Source: Hymenoscyphus infarciens (lineage: Eukaryota > Ascomycota > Leotiomycetes > Helotiales > Helotiaceae). From it: 23,686 nucleotides of DNA. The translations under genes were made by a program, and so were the position numbers. The stretch spans positions 1-23,686 of the forward strand of contig LLCB01000549.1 in NCBI GenBank assembly GCA_001414345.1, given 5' to 3'. Below the pieces are notes generated by a model, which made no database searches, was not told the DNA's origin, and worked only from the letters and a program-made list of their open reading frames with translations. Shown here piece by piece: positions 9,326-18,349 of this stretch (the stretch's first letter is position 1; every line of letters starts with the position of its first letter).

Positions 9326-9723
9326 TAAAAAGGCTAAACTCTACTTCGCTATTAATAGTATTTATAATATCTCTTTAAGCTTATTATCGCTTTTATTTCT
9401 TTTTTAAGCTAGAATCGGACCTGAATAACGCTATTCTTAAATAGCTGGGATTCTAGAGATCTCTTAGACGGCTAGTAATACTAGGGTTTAGTGTCTATAT
9501 AAATAGCTAGTAAAAAGCGTGTTTTGTACGTCAAGGAAGTAGGAATACGCTAAGTGCTTTAGAGGCTTCTAATAACCCTCTCTATATAGAGACTGCTATA
9601 TATAGGTTTAGTAAATAAGTCGATATACTATAGTTATTACGAAGGCTTCTGAATCTACTCTTACCCCCCTCTCCTCTAAATCGACATTATTATGTCGAAT
9701 TTCTAAGAGACCTTAGGTCTCTC

Positions 9724-11560
9724 TAAACCTGTTCTACTACGAGGCGTTCAACAACCTTCTAGGGCTACTCCCCTTTTTAAAAGACCCTCTAAACCCTCTC
9801 TGAACCGAAACTATATAGCAAATGTAGATAATAATCAGATAAGATAGAAGTATAAAAATAAAGGATAAAACGATTAGTTAGACAAGATAGACATAATTAT
9901 AAGCGAACTCTAAAGTTAATAACTCAAAAAACATCCTATCTCTAAACCCTCTCTAATCTAACCTTTTTTTAAACCTTTATTCAAACCTTTCTTTGCTTTC
10001 AAGCCTAAATTTAGACCTCTTTTACTTAAGAGACACCGCTGCCTCTAATACCTTCCTACTACTTCCCTCGAATCGGATATAAATCGGTTAAAATATACTT
10101 TCTATTAAGATAAAACCTAGAAGCGAGCTCTTAGCTAAGTTATCGCTATCAGTCCTAACTAAACATTATCTAACTCTACTAAGCTTCTCTTAAACCTCTA
10201 CTAGCGAACGATTAAAAAGACTGCGGTTACGGACCGAGTCTCTACTAGTACAAAGGTTAAAAGAGATGAAAGTTAAAAGAGATAGAAGTGGAATTAGAAG
10301 AAGATTACGCTGAAGAACGTTTACTTTTCAAGTATAGCTATACTTAGAGAGAATAGCAATAGTTCTTTTATATATAGGACAAGATTATATCTTAGCTCCG
10401 AAACGCGTCTACTACTTTTAAGAGATACTGGAATTATAACTTTACTAAAATAGTAAACGATCTTTTAGCTATAGATAAGGAGACACGCTGAAATACTGAG
10501 TTACTTATAATTAGTACTCTGGTTTAATAGAATACCTCTCTATCCTTGTCTAGTTTAGCTTTGAACTCTCTATGATCTGATAGTAACTCTTTCTTTGAAA
10601 TCGGAAGATGAATAAGTTCTTAAGTACCTTAAAGGGAATAAGGTAATATAATAACTTCAGTATTAAACTCATTTAACTAGCTGAAACTACCCTTTTTGTT
10701 GTTCTAAACTTCAGATAACGAAACTCTAACAACTTTGGAAACAACTTCGCCTTTAACTATCTAAAACCGCCTCTCCTCTTATTATCCTAGACCTTGGACA
10801 ACAATTTTAAACTTTGATAATATTCAGTATTAAGTTTATTTGACTAGCTAGAACTACTCCTTTTATTATCTTAAATATCAGACAACAATTTTAACTTCGA
10901 TAACTTAGCTATAACCTCGCCTTTGACTAGCTGAAACTATCCCTTTATTATCTTAGACTTTAGATAATATTTTTAACTTTAACAAATTTAGCATCAACTT
11001 CGCCTTTGACTAGCTGAAACTCCACTAACTCTGATAAGAGTCTTATATTCTTTACTTTCTTTCACTTCTGGCCAGGCTAGAAGTTCTTTTTTCATTTAAA
11101 CTTTTCGAATTAGATACGAATTAGTACACTCTCGAAGTAAGCTCTTAACTGAGTTATTACTATTACCTTCAACGTCACTTCTCGACTAAACAACCTCCGA
11201 CTCTACTCTAAAATCGCCTTCGACTTTTAAACTTTTTCTGATTTTACTTTGAACTCTAAACTCTTTCAGACCTACACTCTTTTAGTGAATTTTTCGAATT
11301 AGATACGAATTAGTTGAAATACGCTCTCTATTAGGACAAAACCCTAAAGTAAGCTCTTAATTGAGTTATTACTATCAATCTTAACTAAATACTATCTAAC
11401 TCTTACTTTAAAACTTTTTCTGATTTTACTTTAAACTTTTAAACTTTTGAACTTTGAACTTTCTTCGACCTGCTGGATAGGATCGGACTACACTCTTTTA
11501 GTAGACGCGAATGCTTGCTTTTAATATTAAAGGATTAGAAACGAAGTCTCTTTTATAAGC
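9724..11560 (+). repeat. Block shared between LTR elements 1 and 2 (copy in element 1)
   Basis: Collinear with about 16430-18330 of element 2. Anchors are CTAGGGCTACTCCCC / CTAGGGCCACCCCTC at the start, GATAAAACGATTAGTTAGAC, GAATCGGATATAAATCGGTT, GACTGCGGTTAC, AAACGCGTCT, and CTTTTAGTAGA...AATGCTT near the end. The copy contains two kinds of internal repeats and a stretch (about 10295-10500) that translates in one frame with few stops, all of RIP type. Coding identity uncertain; a gag-like protein is one possibility. Confidence 0.8.
10655..11030 (+). repeat. Tandem minisatellite, about 75-95 bp unit, five degenerate copies
   Basis: The motif (T)TTGACTAGCTGAAACTAC(T)CC followed by TTATTATCTTAGAC...AGATAACAATTTTAAC and TTCGCC recurs near 10670, 10750, 10843, 10920 and 11005. 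The matching region of element 2 (17545-17645) has only about two copies, so copy number varies between relatives. Confidence 0.7.
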
Positions 11561-11764
11561 ATCTACGAATTCGATTTAGTATTAACATCTTAATATCTTA
11601 CTTATAACATTTTAATAAATAAAGCATCTTTAAACCAGGTCAGTTACTAACTCTTACCTTCTTACTTATAATAAAATCAATAAAATACAACAAATATAAC
11701 ACTTATACTATTCTGATTCAGCCTTAAACAATAAGATAGATAGACTTAAGGACGAGTCTTTTTT

Positions 11765-11776
11765 AAGAGAGGGGGA
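11765..11776 (+). other. Polypurine tract of element 1
   Basis: AAGAGAGGGGGA immediately upstream of the 3' LTR, in the place of a plus-strand priming site. It is preceded by GACGAGTCTTTTTT, which also precedes the tract of element 2. Confidence 0.75.
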
Positions 11777-12142
11777 TGTGATAGTATGCTATCCTATATA
11801 GCTGATATTACGTAGTATATACTATATATATTAGCTTTTAGTAGTTATTGTTTTATATTATCTAATTTAGGAAGGTTACGTACGTCCGTACGTCTGTCCG
11901 GACTTTCGGACGTACTTCGTAGGGTTCGGGCTTTTGTATTAGCCGACGTATGTCGTTGTTCGGTTTCGTACCCCTTTTGTATTATCTGAAACCTCTTATA
12001 TATAGCAGCCTACTCTCCTAGAGTCAGAAAAGGCTAGTTTAGCCTTTTCTTCTATATCAGAGCCTAGTATCTACGCATGTTATTCTGCCGAACGCACTCC
12101 CATATGCCTCTTTTGTAGTAGTGTGTATTTCGTGCCGTTATA
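11777..12142 (+). repeat. 3' LTR of element 1
   Basis: 366 bp, begins TGTGATAGTATGCTATCC and ends GTGCCGTTATA, followed by the target copy AATAT. Retains CpG-rich sequence at 11876-11935. The inverted repeat GTACGTCCG...CGGACGTAC (11880-11888, 11907-11915) corresponds exactly to the one in the 5' LTR. Confidence 0.93.
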
Positions 12143-12147
12143 AATAT

Positions 12148-12370
12148 TAGCCTTATATAGAAATAGAAGAGATAGAGATATTAAAGGCTAGAGTTAAGAT
12201 ATAATTATCTAGAAGCGTTTAAAAGAGAGGATATAATAAGAAATAATAGTATTAAAAGTAAGAAAAGGCATAGATACTAGTAGAAGTCTTTTAGAAGAAT
12301 AGAAGTGCTAATCTAGCTAGGAAATCTAAAACGCTAGACTTATATTTCAGTACTTTAAGTAAGTGGATTA
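12148..12370. other. RIP-mutated remnant, right half of the element 1 target
   Basis: Purine-rich, stop-filled sequence continuing from 8838-8959 across the insertion. Composition returns to normal near 12370. Family not identifiable. Confidence 0.5.
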
Positions 12371-13302
12371 GACTCTATCTAAAAGCCAGTTTCACTTTAA
12401 GCTAGGGATTGGATTTGAAAATTCCCTTGATTATGTAAAATATCTTGTTGAATCTGGGTTTAGATCTTTCTTACTATATATTGTCTAATTCGCTTCACAA
12501 CTCTGTACTTAGTATAATAAGCTCCACTGCATCGAGTTAAGTAGAAAATATTTCATGAAGAGGGTTTTAGTAAGTAGCTTTCGGAGTTATTCAAAAGAAC
12601 ATAATTTGGGCATCGAGAGAATAGTCTTTCTAGGTATTAAGAAAGCTGAAGCGTAATTGGATCCCACGTTCTCCCCGCTCAAAGTTAACTTTGCGCTTAT
12701 TTCTATGAGAGTGAGGTACAACTCTGTAAACGTTACTTGCACCTCAGTTGTACAAAACGCTCTGGGTGAAGGTACCTTACTCTCGACCGGTTACGCACCC
12801 CCTGGTGCATCATGTGGTTGAAGCCAGATTTATATCTTAGTTTTTTCTTCAAAATAAAATCACCAAATCAAACTTCGGAAAGCGCAAGACAAAAAACTTC
12901 GTATCATGGCATGTATGGGATGGGCTTGGCAGTAGCGAAATCTCAGTTGATGACCCATAAATATCACATGCATATCTATATTGACGGCAGGGAAAGAGAG
13001 CTTGAGATTGAGAGAAACCTAGTTCCCCTTTCGGTCGAAAATCTTGTTTCGAAACATTGTCGCCACTTTCAACCCCTAGGGCTATCACGAGTTTCAACTA
13101 AATTCTAAGACCTCAATAATCTCAGAAAAATGAAGGTTTTCAAAATAACTTTCTCGAACAATTGCTGTGTGCTTCACTCCTTGCGTTCCTCACCGCTCCT
13201 TGACCTCGTGTCCACTTCGGAAACCCTAAACTCCCGTCCCCACTGCCCCACCCTACTGCCAAAATACTATCAAGTATTCAAATAACATCGTTCAAGTTAT
13301 GT
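12371..13302. other. Normal-composition island upstream of tRNA-Ala
   Basis: No supportable protein gene. ORFs at 12812-13108 (plus) and 12849-13097 (minus) overlap each other antisense and have no motif. A short hairpin GCACCCCCTGGTGC lies at about 12796-12809. CA and TG steps are common here, so RIP has not reached it. Confidence 0.55.
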
Positions 13303-13394
13303 GGGGAATTGGTTTAGTGGTATAATGTTCCCTTAGCATGGCTCTACAAGCCTGTGAATGGGAGAGGTCGCGAGTTCGATTCTTGCATTCTCCA
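13303..13394 (+). tRNA. tRNA-Ala (anticodon AGC) with a 20-nt intron
   Basis: Full cloverleaf by hand: acceptor GGGGAAT (13303-13309) pairs with ATTCTCC (13387-13393), discriminator A13394. The anticodon stem is TTCCC (13328-13332) with GGGAG (13360-13364), and the loop TTAGCA...T has anticodon AGC at 13335-13337. The T arm is GCGAG-TTCGATT-CTTGC. An intron of 20 nt (13339-13358) sits after position 37, the canonical site. Box A is TGGTTTAGTGG and box B GAGTTCGATTC. The mature length is 72 nt before CCA addition. The anticodon arm and GGGAGAGGTC segment match eukaryotic tRNA-Ala. It sits between two RIP-mutated transposon blocks and shows no RIP damage. Confidence 0.96.
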
Positions 13395-13405
13395 AATTGC
13401 TTTAC

Positions 13406-13412
13406 TTTTTTT
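13406..13412 (+). terminator. RNA polymerase III terminator of tRNA-Ala
   Basis: Run of seven T starting 12 nt after the tRNA 3' end, the standard Pol III stop signal. Confidence 0.85.
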
Positions 13413-13493
13413 GCACCGTTTACCTCTGAAAATAATAGACGTGGGTAGAACATTAATTTTGGTATAGGGAACTAAGCGAGTTTTATGAGCCTA

Positions 13494-13504
13494 TGGTAGA
13501 GTGG
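13494..13504 (+). other. Box A-like motif at the edge of the second RIP block
   Basis: TGGTAGAGTGG fits the TRGYNNANNNG consensus and is followed by GAGGGCG-TTTTA-CGC, resembling the start of a tRNA-like unit. No box B or complete cloverleaf follows. It may mark a tRNA-derived SINE remnant or be chance. Confidence 0.2.
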
Positions 13505-14711
13505 TGAGGGCGTTTTACGCGAGATTAGATATAAGAGAGAAGGTTATCTTAGAGCTTTAGTTATTTAGCTAGTACTCTAGTCTATTTAATTCGAGCTTCT
13601 ATTTACTTTGATTCTCTTTTAGTAGTCTCTTTTCTTTTCGATTTAGTGAAGTTATATTTAGACAATTTAGCTCGTAAGTAGTAATTTAAGATTATTCTTA
13701 TAAGTTATATAAATATTATTCTTATTTCTCTACTATTAAGTACTACTACTATAATATATATTAAGCGCGCTTTATATAATATCTCTTAAAGTATATTATT
13801 ATATAAAATAACTACTTTTATACTTATAATTAGAGTTATTCTCTAATTTAAAATAATATACTAGACTACTAAGTATAAACTACTTAATTAATTAATTATT
13901 AATCTAATTACTACTTAACACGTATATTAATTAGATTAGATTTATTAATCTATTTTAATTATTAAGTTATTAATATAGTTAATATAGTATATATAGTATA
14001 TATAAAGCTTATAAAGCTTAAAATTAGATATATTATTAATATATGCTTATTACTAAATAACTATTAGCTAATTTATTAAGACTTAAAATAATGAAGTTAC
14101 GTTATAAAAAGACTACTTAGAAGGTCTCGCTTAAGCTATTAGTAGTACTAGAACGCTACTCCGACGCTACCCCGGTAGTCTCCGATAACCCTAGGCTAGT
14201 CACGTGCTATAATATCTAATTAATTAATTATTAAATAGAACCTTATTAATCTATAATTAGATTAATTATAGGTTATTAATCTAATCTAATTATTTCTTCT
14301 ACTAACTACGATAGAATATACTATATTAAGTAAAAGTAGTATAGTAGTAGTATTATATAAATAAGAAAAGCTTTAAATTAAATAGAGATCTCTATTCTAA
14401 ATAGAAGTACTAAGCTTTTATTTACTTACTATTGAAATTATTAAATAGAGAATATTAAGCTAAACGTTTTTATAATAGATATAGCTATTATAAAATAATC
14501 TAGAGACTTAGACCTCTAGCTAAGCTACTTAGTTAGTAGTCTACGAGCCTAGTTATCTCTCTATTTGAGATTTATATACTATAACACGTAGTACTCTACG
14601 TGTTCTTTATAGTCTTTTAGATTTAAAGCTTCTAAGTCTATTTACTTTAAATTTAAATTAAAGAGATATCTTTTTACTTTTTAATAATATAGTCTAATTA
14701 TAAAATACTAG
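13505..14711. other. RIP-mutated DNA, left flank of LTR element 2
   Basis: Very AT-rich, stop-filled sequence nearly without CA/TG, apart from a more GC-rich patch at 14140-14210. Low-complexity TTAATTAATTAATTATTA occurs twice (about 13886 and 14218), and a small hairpin AACACGTA...TACGTGTT lies at 14583-14604. It ends in target copy ACTAG (14707-14711). Presumably an older transposon; family not recognisable. Confidence 0.55.
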
Positions 14712-15188
14712 TGTGATAGTATACTATCCTAGATTATTATGTGATAGCACTATCCTGAATTGTCGGCATTCGTGAAACTGCCGATACCTCTAAGCAGTGC
14801 CGATACCTCTGATACCTCTAGGGCCGAGATTACGAATAACCGATACTTATACGAGCGAAGTGCCGAAGGTATTAATGTTTGACATTTATATATAGAAGGG
14901 ATTAAGGTTTAGATGTTATATGTTTAGCTTTCTAAAGAATTAGAGGTTATATATTTAGCTTTTCAGCTCTTATTATTTAGTATTAGCTATATTAGGTAGG
15001 GCTCGGTTATTATTGTTATTAGAACTTAGAAGCTTCTAACCTTCTTATATATAGACGTTTATATTTAGTATAGTAGAGGGATAGTTATTATTTTCTTCTA
15101 TATTAGTACCTAGTATCTATATACGTTATTCTATTATATATACTTCTATATACCTCTACTATAGTTATATATATTTTATACTATTATA
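14712..15188 (+). repeat. 5' LTR of element 2
   Basis: 477 bp. Starts with the perfect palindrome GATAGTATACTATC (14715-14728) inside the tip. The tip is repeated 28 bp later as TGTGATAGCACTATCC (14740 onward). Two TGCCGATACCTCT copies plus GATACCTCT lie at about 14780-14820. All differences from the 3' LTR in the first 100 bp are transitions. Confidence 0.94.
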
Positions 15189-16041
15189 TAAAAACAATAA
15201 CTCTTCTTTGCTAGTAATAGCCTTAATAATATCTCTTTTCGAGCTTATCGCTACTCCTTATTTAGAAGTCGATTTATACTCGATTTAAAATATTACGACG
15301 ATATTCTTATATAGCTAGGTAATTAGAGACTATCTAGATAGCTAGTAATAATAGAGTTTATTATCTATATAGACAGCTAGTATAAATCGTATTTTAGTAT
15401 ATATTAAGAGATTAGAATACGCTAAGTATTTCCTAAGAGTTCTAATAACTCTAGACTTAGTAAATAAGCCGACTTATAATAGTTATCTAGAAGGCTTCTG
15501 AATCTAATCCTACCCCCCCCTCTCTCTAATTTAATATTTAATATATTAGAATCCAGAGCAACCCCTAGTCTCTTCTAAGCTCTACTCCTAAGCATAGAGC
15601 GCTCTCTTAAAGAACAAAGTCAAGCCTCTACTAAAAGGTCCCCGACTTAGTACCGCACCTCTAAGAACGGTAAGAAGCCTAAGAATAACAAAGGTAAAGG
15701 CCTAGCGCCTAGATGCTAGAGAGATTAATAGGACTTCTCTAATATAGACGAGATATAGGGTATAATCTAAGCTATAGAGGCTAAGGATTAAGAAAAAGAA
15801 TAGAGAATTTTAGAGTAAGATAATCAGATCGCCTAATTATTAGACCTAGTATAGCAAATTAGTTAATAACTTCTAAATAACAACTAAAGTCTAAGTCTGA
15901 TCTAACCTATGTAAACACCTCCTTCTACCTCTTTAAACTGTTATCGTAGGCGAGACCCTACCTCTAATGTTCATCCCTCTCTAAGACGACGATGAGACAA
16001 GGGCTCTGATATAGGCCCGACTCCTATAGTGTTACTTATTC

Positions 16042-16440
16042 TACAAAGACGTGTTCTTGAAAGTAGCTTCTAATAAGCTTCCTCCTTACTACGAATACGA
16101 TCATAAGATCACTTTAAATAAGCCACTTCCTAACTCCTTTTCACCTCTATATTAATAGTCAACCGCCGAGCTCAAGGCTATAAAAGAGTATCTTATAGAG
16201 AACCTAGACAAGGGGTTTATTATTAATAGCAATAGCTCTTTCGCCTCTTCTATACTCTTTGTTAAAAAGGCTAATAGCGACAAGTTACAGTTCTGTATCG
16301 ATTATAGGAAGCTGAACGCTCTAACCCTCCCCGATCCGATCCTCTTTCGAACCCTCGATCGAACCCTCTCCTACTTCTAAGCCCAAATTCATACCCCTTT
16401 CGGCCACGAGCAGCTGCCTCTAATGCCTTTCGACAACCCT
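16042..16440 (+). pseudogene. Ty3/Gypsy reverse transcriptase fragment, stop-containing and internally shortened
   Basis: N-terminal half of a Ty3/Gypsy RT. One frame reads YKDVFLKVASNKLPPYYEYD, HKITL, PLPNSFSPLY, two stops (16153, 16156), STAELKAIKEYLIENLDKGF, FASSILFVKKANSDKLQFCI, DYRKLNALT. This follows the familiar order DVF..LPPHRPYDHKI, PLYPLS, EYL..NL.KGFI, ILFVKK, LCVDYR.LN. A third in-frame stop is at 16378, then TPFGHEQLPLMPF resembles the RYGHFEYLVMPF block. Only about 35 codons separate RKLN from MPF, fewer than the roughly 55-60 usual, so the KLDL segment with the first catalytic Asp appears deleted. The YxDD region is not found. Domain identity strong; the reading after RKLN is tentative. 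Confidence 0.85.
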
Positions 16441-18330
16441 CTTCTAGGGCCACCCCTCTTTTTAAAAGACTCTCTAAACCCTCTTAGATCTATAACTGTA
16501 TACTAAGACTTAGAAGATCTCGATAAAACGATAAGTAAGACTTCTTAGATATAGATAATATATAGATAAGATAGCGGTATAAAAACAAAGGATAAAACAA
16601 TTAGTTAGACAAGAGATATAATTATAAGTAAACTATAAAGTTAATAACTTAAAAACACTCTATCTCTAAACCCTTACTGATTCGACCTCTCTTTTAAACC
16701 TTCGTTTAAACCCTCCTTTGCTTTTTAAAGCCTACGTTTAGACCTCTTTTACTTACAGGCCCTTGCCTCTAATAAACTTCCCACTACTTTCTAAACCTCG
16801 AATCGGATATAAATCGGTTAAAATACGCTTTCTATTAGGACGAAACTTAGAAGCGAGCTCTTAGCTAAGTTATCGCTATTTCTTAACTAAACATTATCTA
16901 ACTCTACTCTAAACTTTTCCTTTGAAAATACCTCTACTAGCAGACATTTAAAAAGACTGCGGTTACAGACCGAGTCCTTGCCGGTACAAAGGTTGAAAGA
17001 GAAAGAAGTAGAATTAGGAGAAGAATACGCTAAAGAAACTTTTGCCGACTTCAAAAGGTTACTTTTCGAGTACGGCTATACTTAGAGAGATACTAGGTTC
17101 TTTTATATATAGAACAAAAAAAACAAGATTACACCTTAGCTCTGAAACGCGTCTGCTACTCTTAAGAGACGCTAGAATTATAACTTTGCTAAGATAGTAA
17201 ACGATCTTTTAGCTATAGATAAAGAGGGATACCGAAGCACTGAATATTTAGAAACGACTATGCCTATTGATATTAGCACTTCAGTTCAAAAACACCCCTC
17301 CCTTCTTATCCAGTTCAGCTTTAAACTCCCCACGATACAACAGCGAATCGTCCTCTACTTCGGAAGTAGAAGTAGAATCAGAAGATAAATAAGTCCTTAA
17401 GTACTCTAAAGAGAACGAGGCGGCCTACAGGCCTAAGCAACACAGTCCTACGACAGTACTAATAAATGTCGTACCTAAAACTATACCCTTTTTTTGTTAT
17501 CTTGAACATTAGATAGCATTTTTAACATTTGGCATCAAGTTCTTTTGACCAGCCGAAACTACTCTTTTTGTCGTCCTAAACTTGGATAACAGTTTCAACT
17601 TCGACAATTCGACTACAACTTCGTCTTTGACTAGCTGAAACGCTACCGACTCTGTTACAGAGTCTTATAGTTGTTACTTTCTTACTTTCTTTTACTTCTA
17701 GTAGGGCTAGAAGTTCTTTTTTCATCTAAATTTAACTTAGATATAAATTAGTATACTCTTAAAAGGATAGTGACCTCTTAGCTAAGTTATTACTATTTAT
17801 AACATTATTAACTTTTTCGTTTCTAACTTTACTCTAAGTCCTTATTAACCTTAGTTTAGATAAACTTACTTTCTTTTACATTTAGTAGGCTAGATGTTTT
17901 ATTCGAATTCGAATCGGATGCGAATTAGTACACCCTTAAAGTGAACTCTTAGCTAAGACATCACTATCACCTATAACTTTACCTCTTGATATTCGCCTCT
18001 AACTTTAATCTAAATTCGCTTCTAACTTTATTCTAAATTTTTTTAGACCTATACTCTTTTAGTAATTTAAATCGGATACGAATCGGTATGCTTTCGAAGT
18101 AAGCTCTTAACTGAGTTATTACTACCTCTTAACTAAACGACTTCTAACTCTATTCTAAATTCGCCTCTGTCTCTGCTTTAAATTTTTTATACTTTTTAAA
18201 CTTTTTAAACTTTAAACTTTTTCTAACCTACTAGATAAGATTAGACTATACTCTTTTAGTAGATAAGAATGCTTATACTTAATATTAAAGGATTTGAAAA
18301 CGAAGTCTCTTTTATAAGTATCTACGAACT
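16430..18330 (+). repeat. Block shared between LTR elements 1 and 2 (copy in element 2)
   Basis: Collinear with 9724-11560 of element 1. It holds four copies of a module beginning near ATCGGATACGAATCGGT and continuing AAGCTCTTAGCTAAGTTAT (about 16800, 17745, 17905, 18065), the last three spaced about 160 bp. It also has two copies of the GACTAGCTGAAAC minisatellite and the coding-like stretch at 17002-17227. Here the block follows the RT fragment; element 1 has no RT ahead of it. Confidence 0.8.
17002..17227 (+). pseudogene. Coding-like segment conserved with element 1, possibly gag-related
   Basis: Read in frame from 17002 it gives KEVELGEEYAKETFADFKRL, LFEYGYT, stop, RDTRFFYI, stop, N. After a short A-run it gives KITP..NASATLKRR and NYNFAKIVNDLLAIDKE. 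Early stops are TAG, as expected from CAG after RIP. Element 1 reads IEVELEEDYAEERLLFKYSY in the same place, lacking 18 nt (six codons), an in-frame difference that supports former coding. The pattern (F..FKRLL...GYT, then a hydrophobic helix) loosely recalls fungal retroelement Gag capsid tails, but I cannot confirm that. Confidence 0.4.
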
Positions 18331-18349
18331 TAGTTAGATATAATTCAGA

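Larger units (their letters stand above)
8960..12142 (+). mobile_element. LTR retrotransposon 1, complete ends, RIP-mutated, no recognisable pol
   Basis: Two 366-bp LTRs (8960-9325 and 11777-12142) bound a 2451-bp interior, and both outer edges carry AATAT (8955-8959 and 12143-12147), a perfect 5-bp target duplication. LTR tips are inverted repeats (TATAACGG...CCGTTATA). The expected TG...CA ends appear as TA...TA except at the 3' LTR start (TGTGATAG), as RIP would produce. A polypurine tract, AAGAGAGGGGGA (11765-11776), precedes the 3' LTR and sets the plus orientation. The interior has no open frame or recognised RT/integrase; stops are mostly TAG/TAA. It shares about 1.9 kb with element 2, so it is a relative, probably a non-autonomous or deleted form of a Ty3/Gypsy element. 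The insertion lies in older RIP-mutated DNA. Confidence 0.93.

Noticed and set aside
7629..12370. CRISPR-like or centromeric satellite reading of the AT-rich block
   Set aside because: Repeats are irregular, lie inside a defined LTR element, and the base bias is fully explained by RIP in a fungal genome.
12812..13108. 98-codon ORF, with an 82-codon ORF on the opposite strand
   Set aside because: The two overlap antisense, neither has a motif, and lengths are within chance expectation for this composition.
13886..14296. Repeated TTAATTAATTA tracts as terminal repeats of an element
   Set aside because: Low-complexity and self-palindromic; the modules occur in mixed orientations without a coherent TIR or target duplication.
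14740..14760. Alternative start of LTR element 2 at the second tip
   Set aside because: The target duplication ACTAG matches only if the LTR starts at 14712; the five bases before 14740 do not match the 3' flank.
16271..16453. 60-codon minus-strand ORF with Arg/Gly-rich repeats
   Set aside because: It is the antisense shadow of the RT frame; the plus-strand reading matches the Ty3/Gypsy RT blocks.
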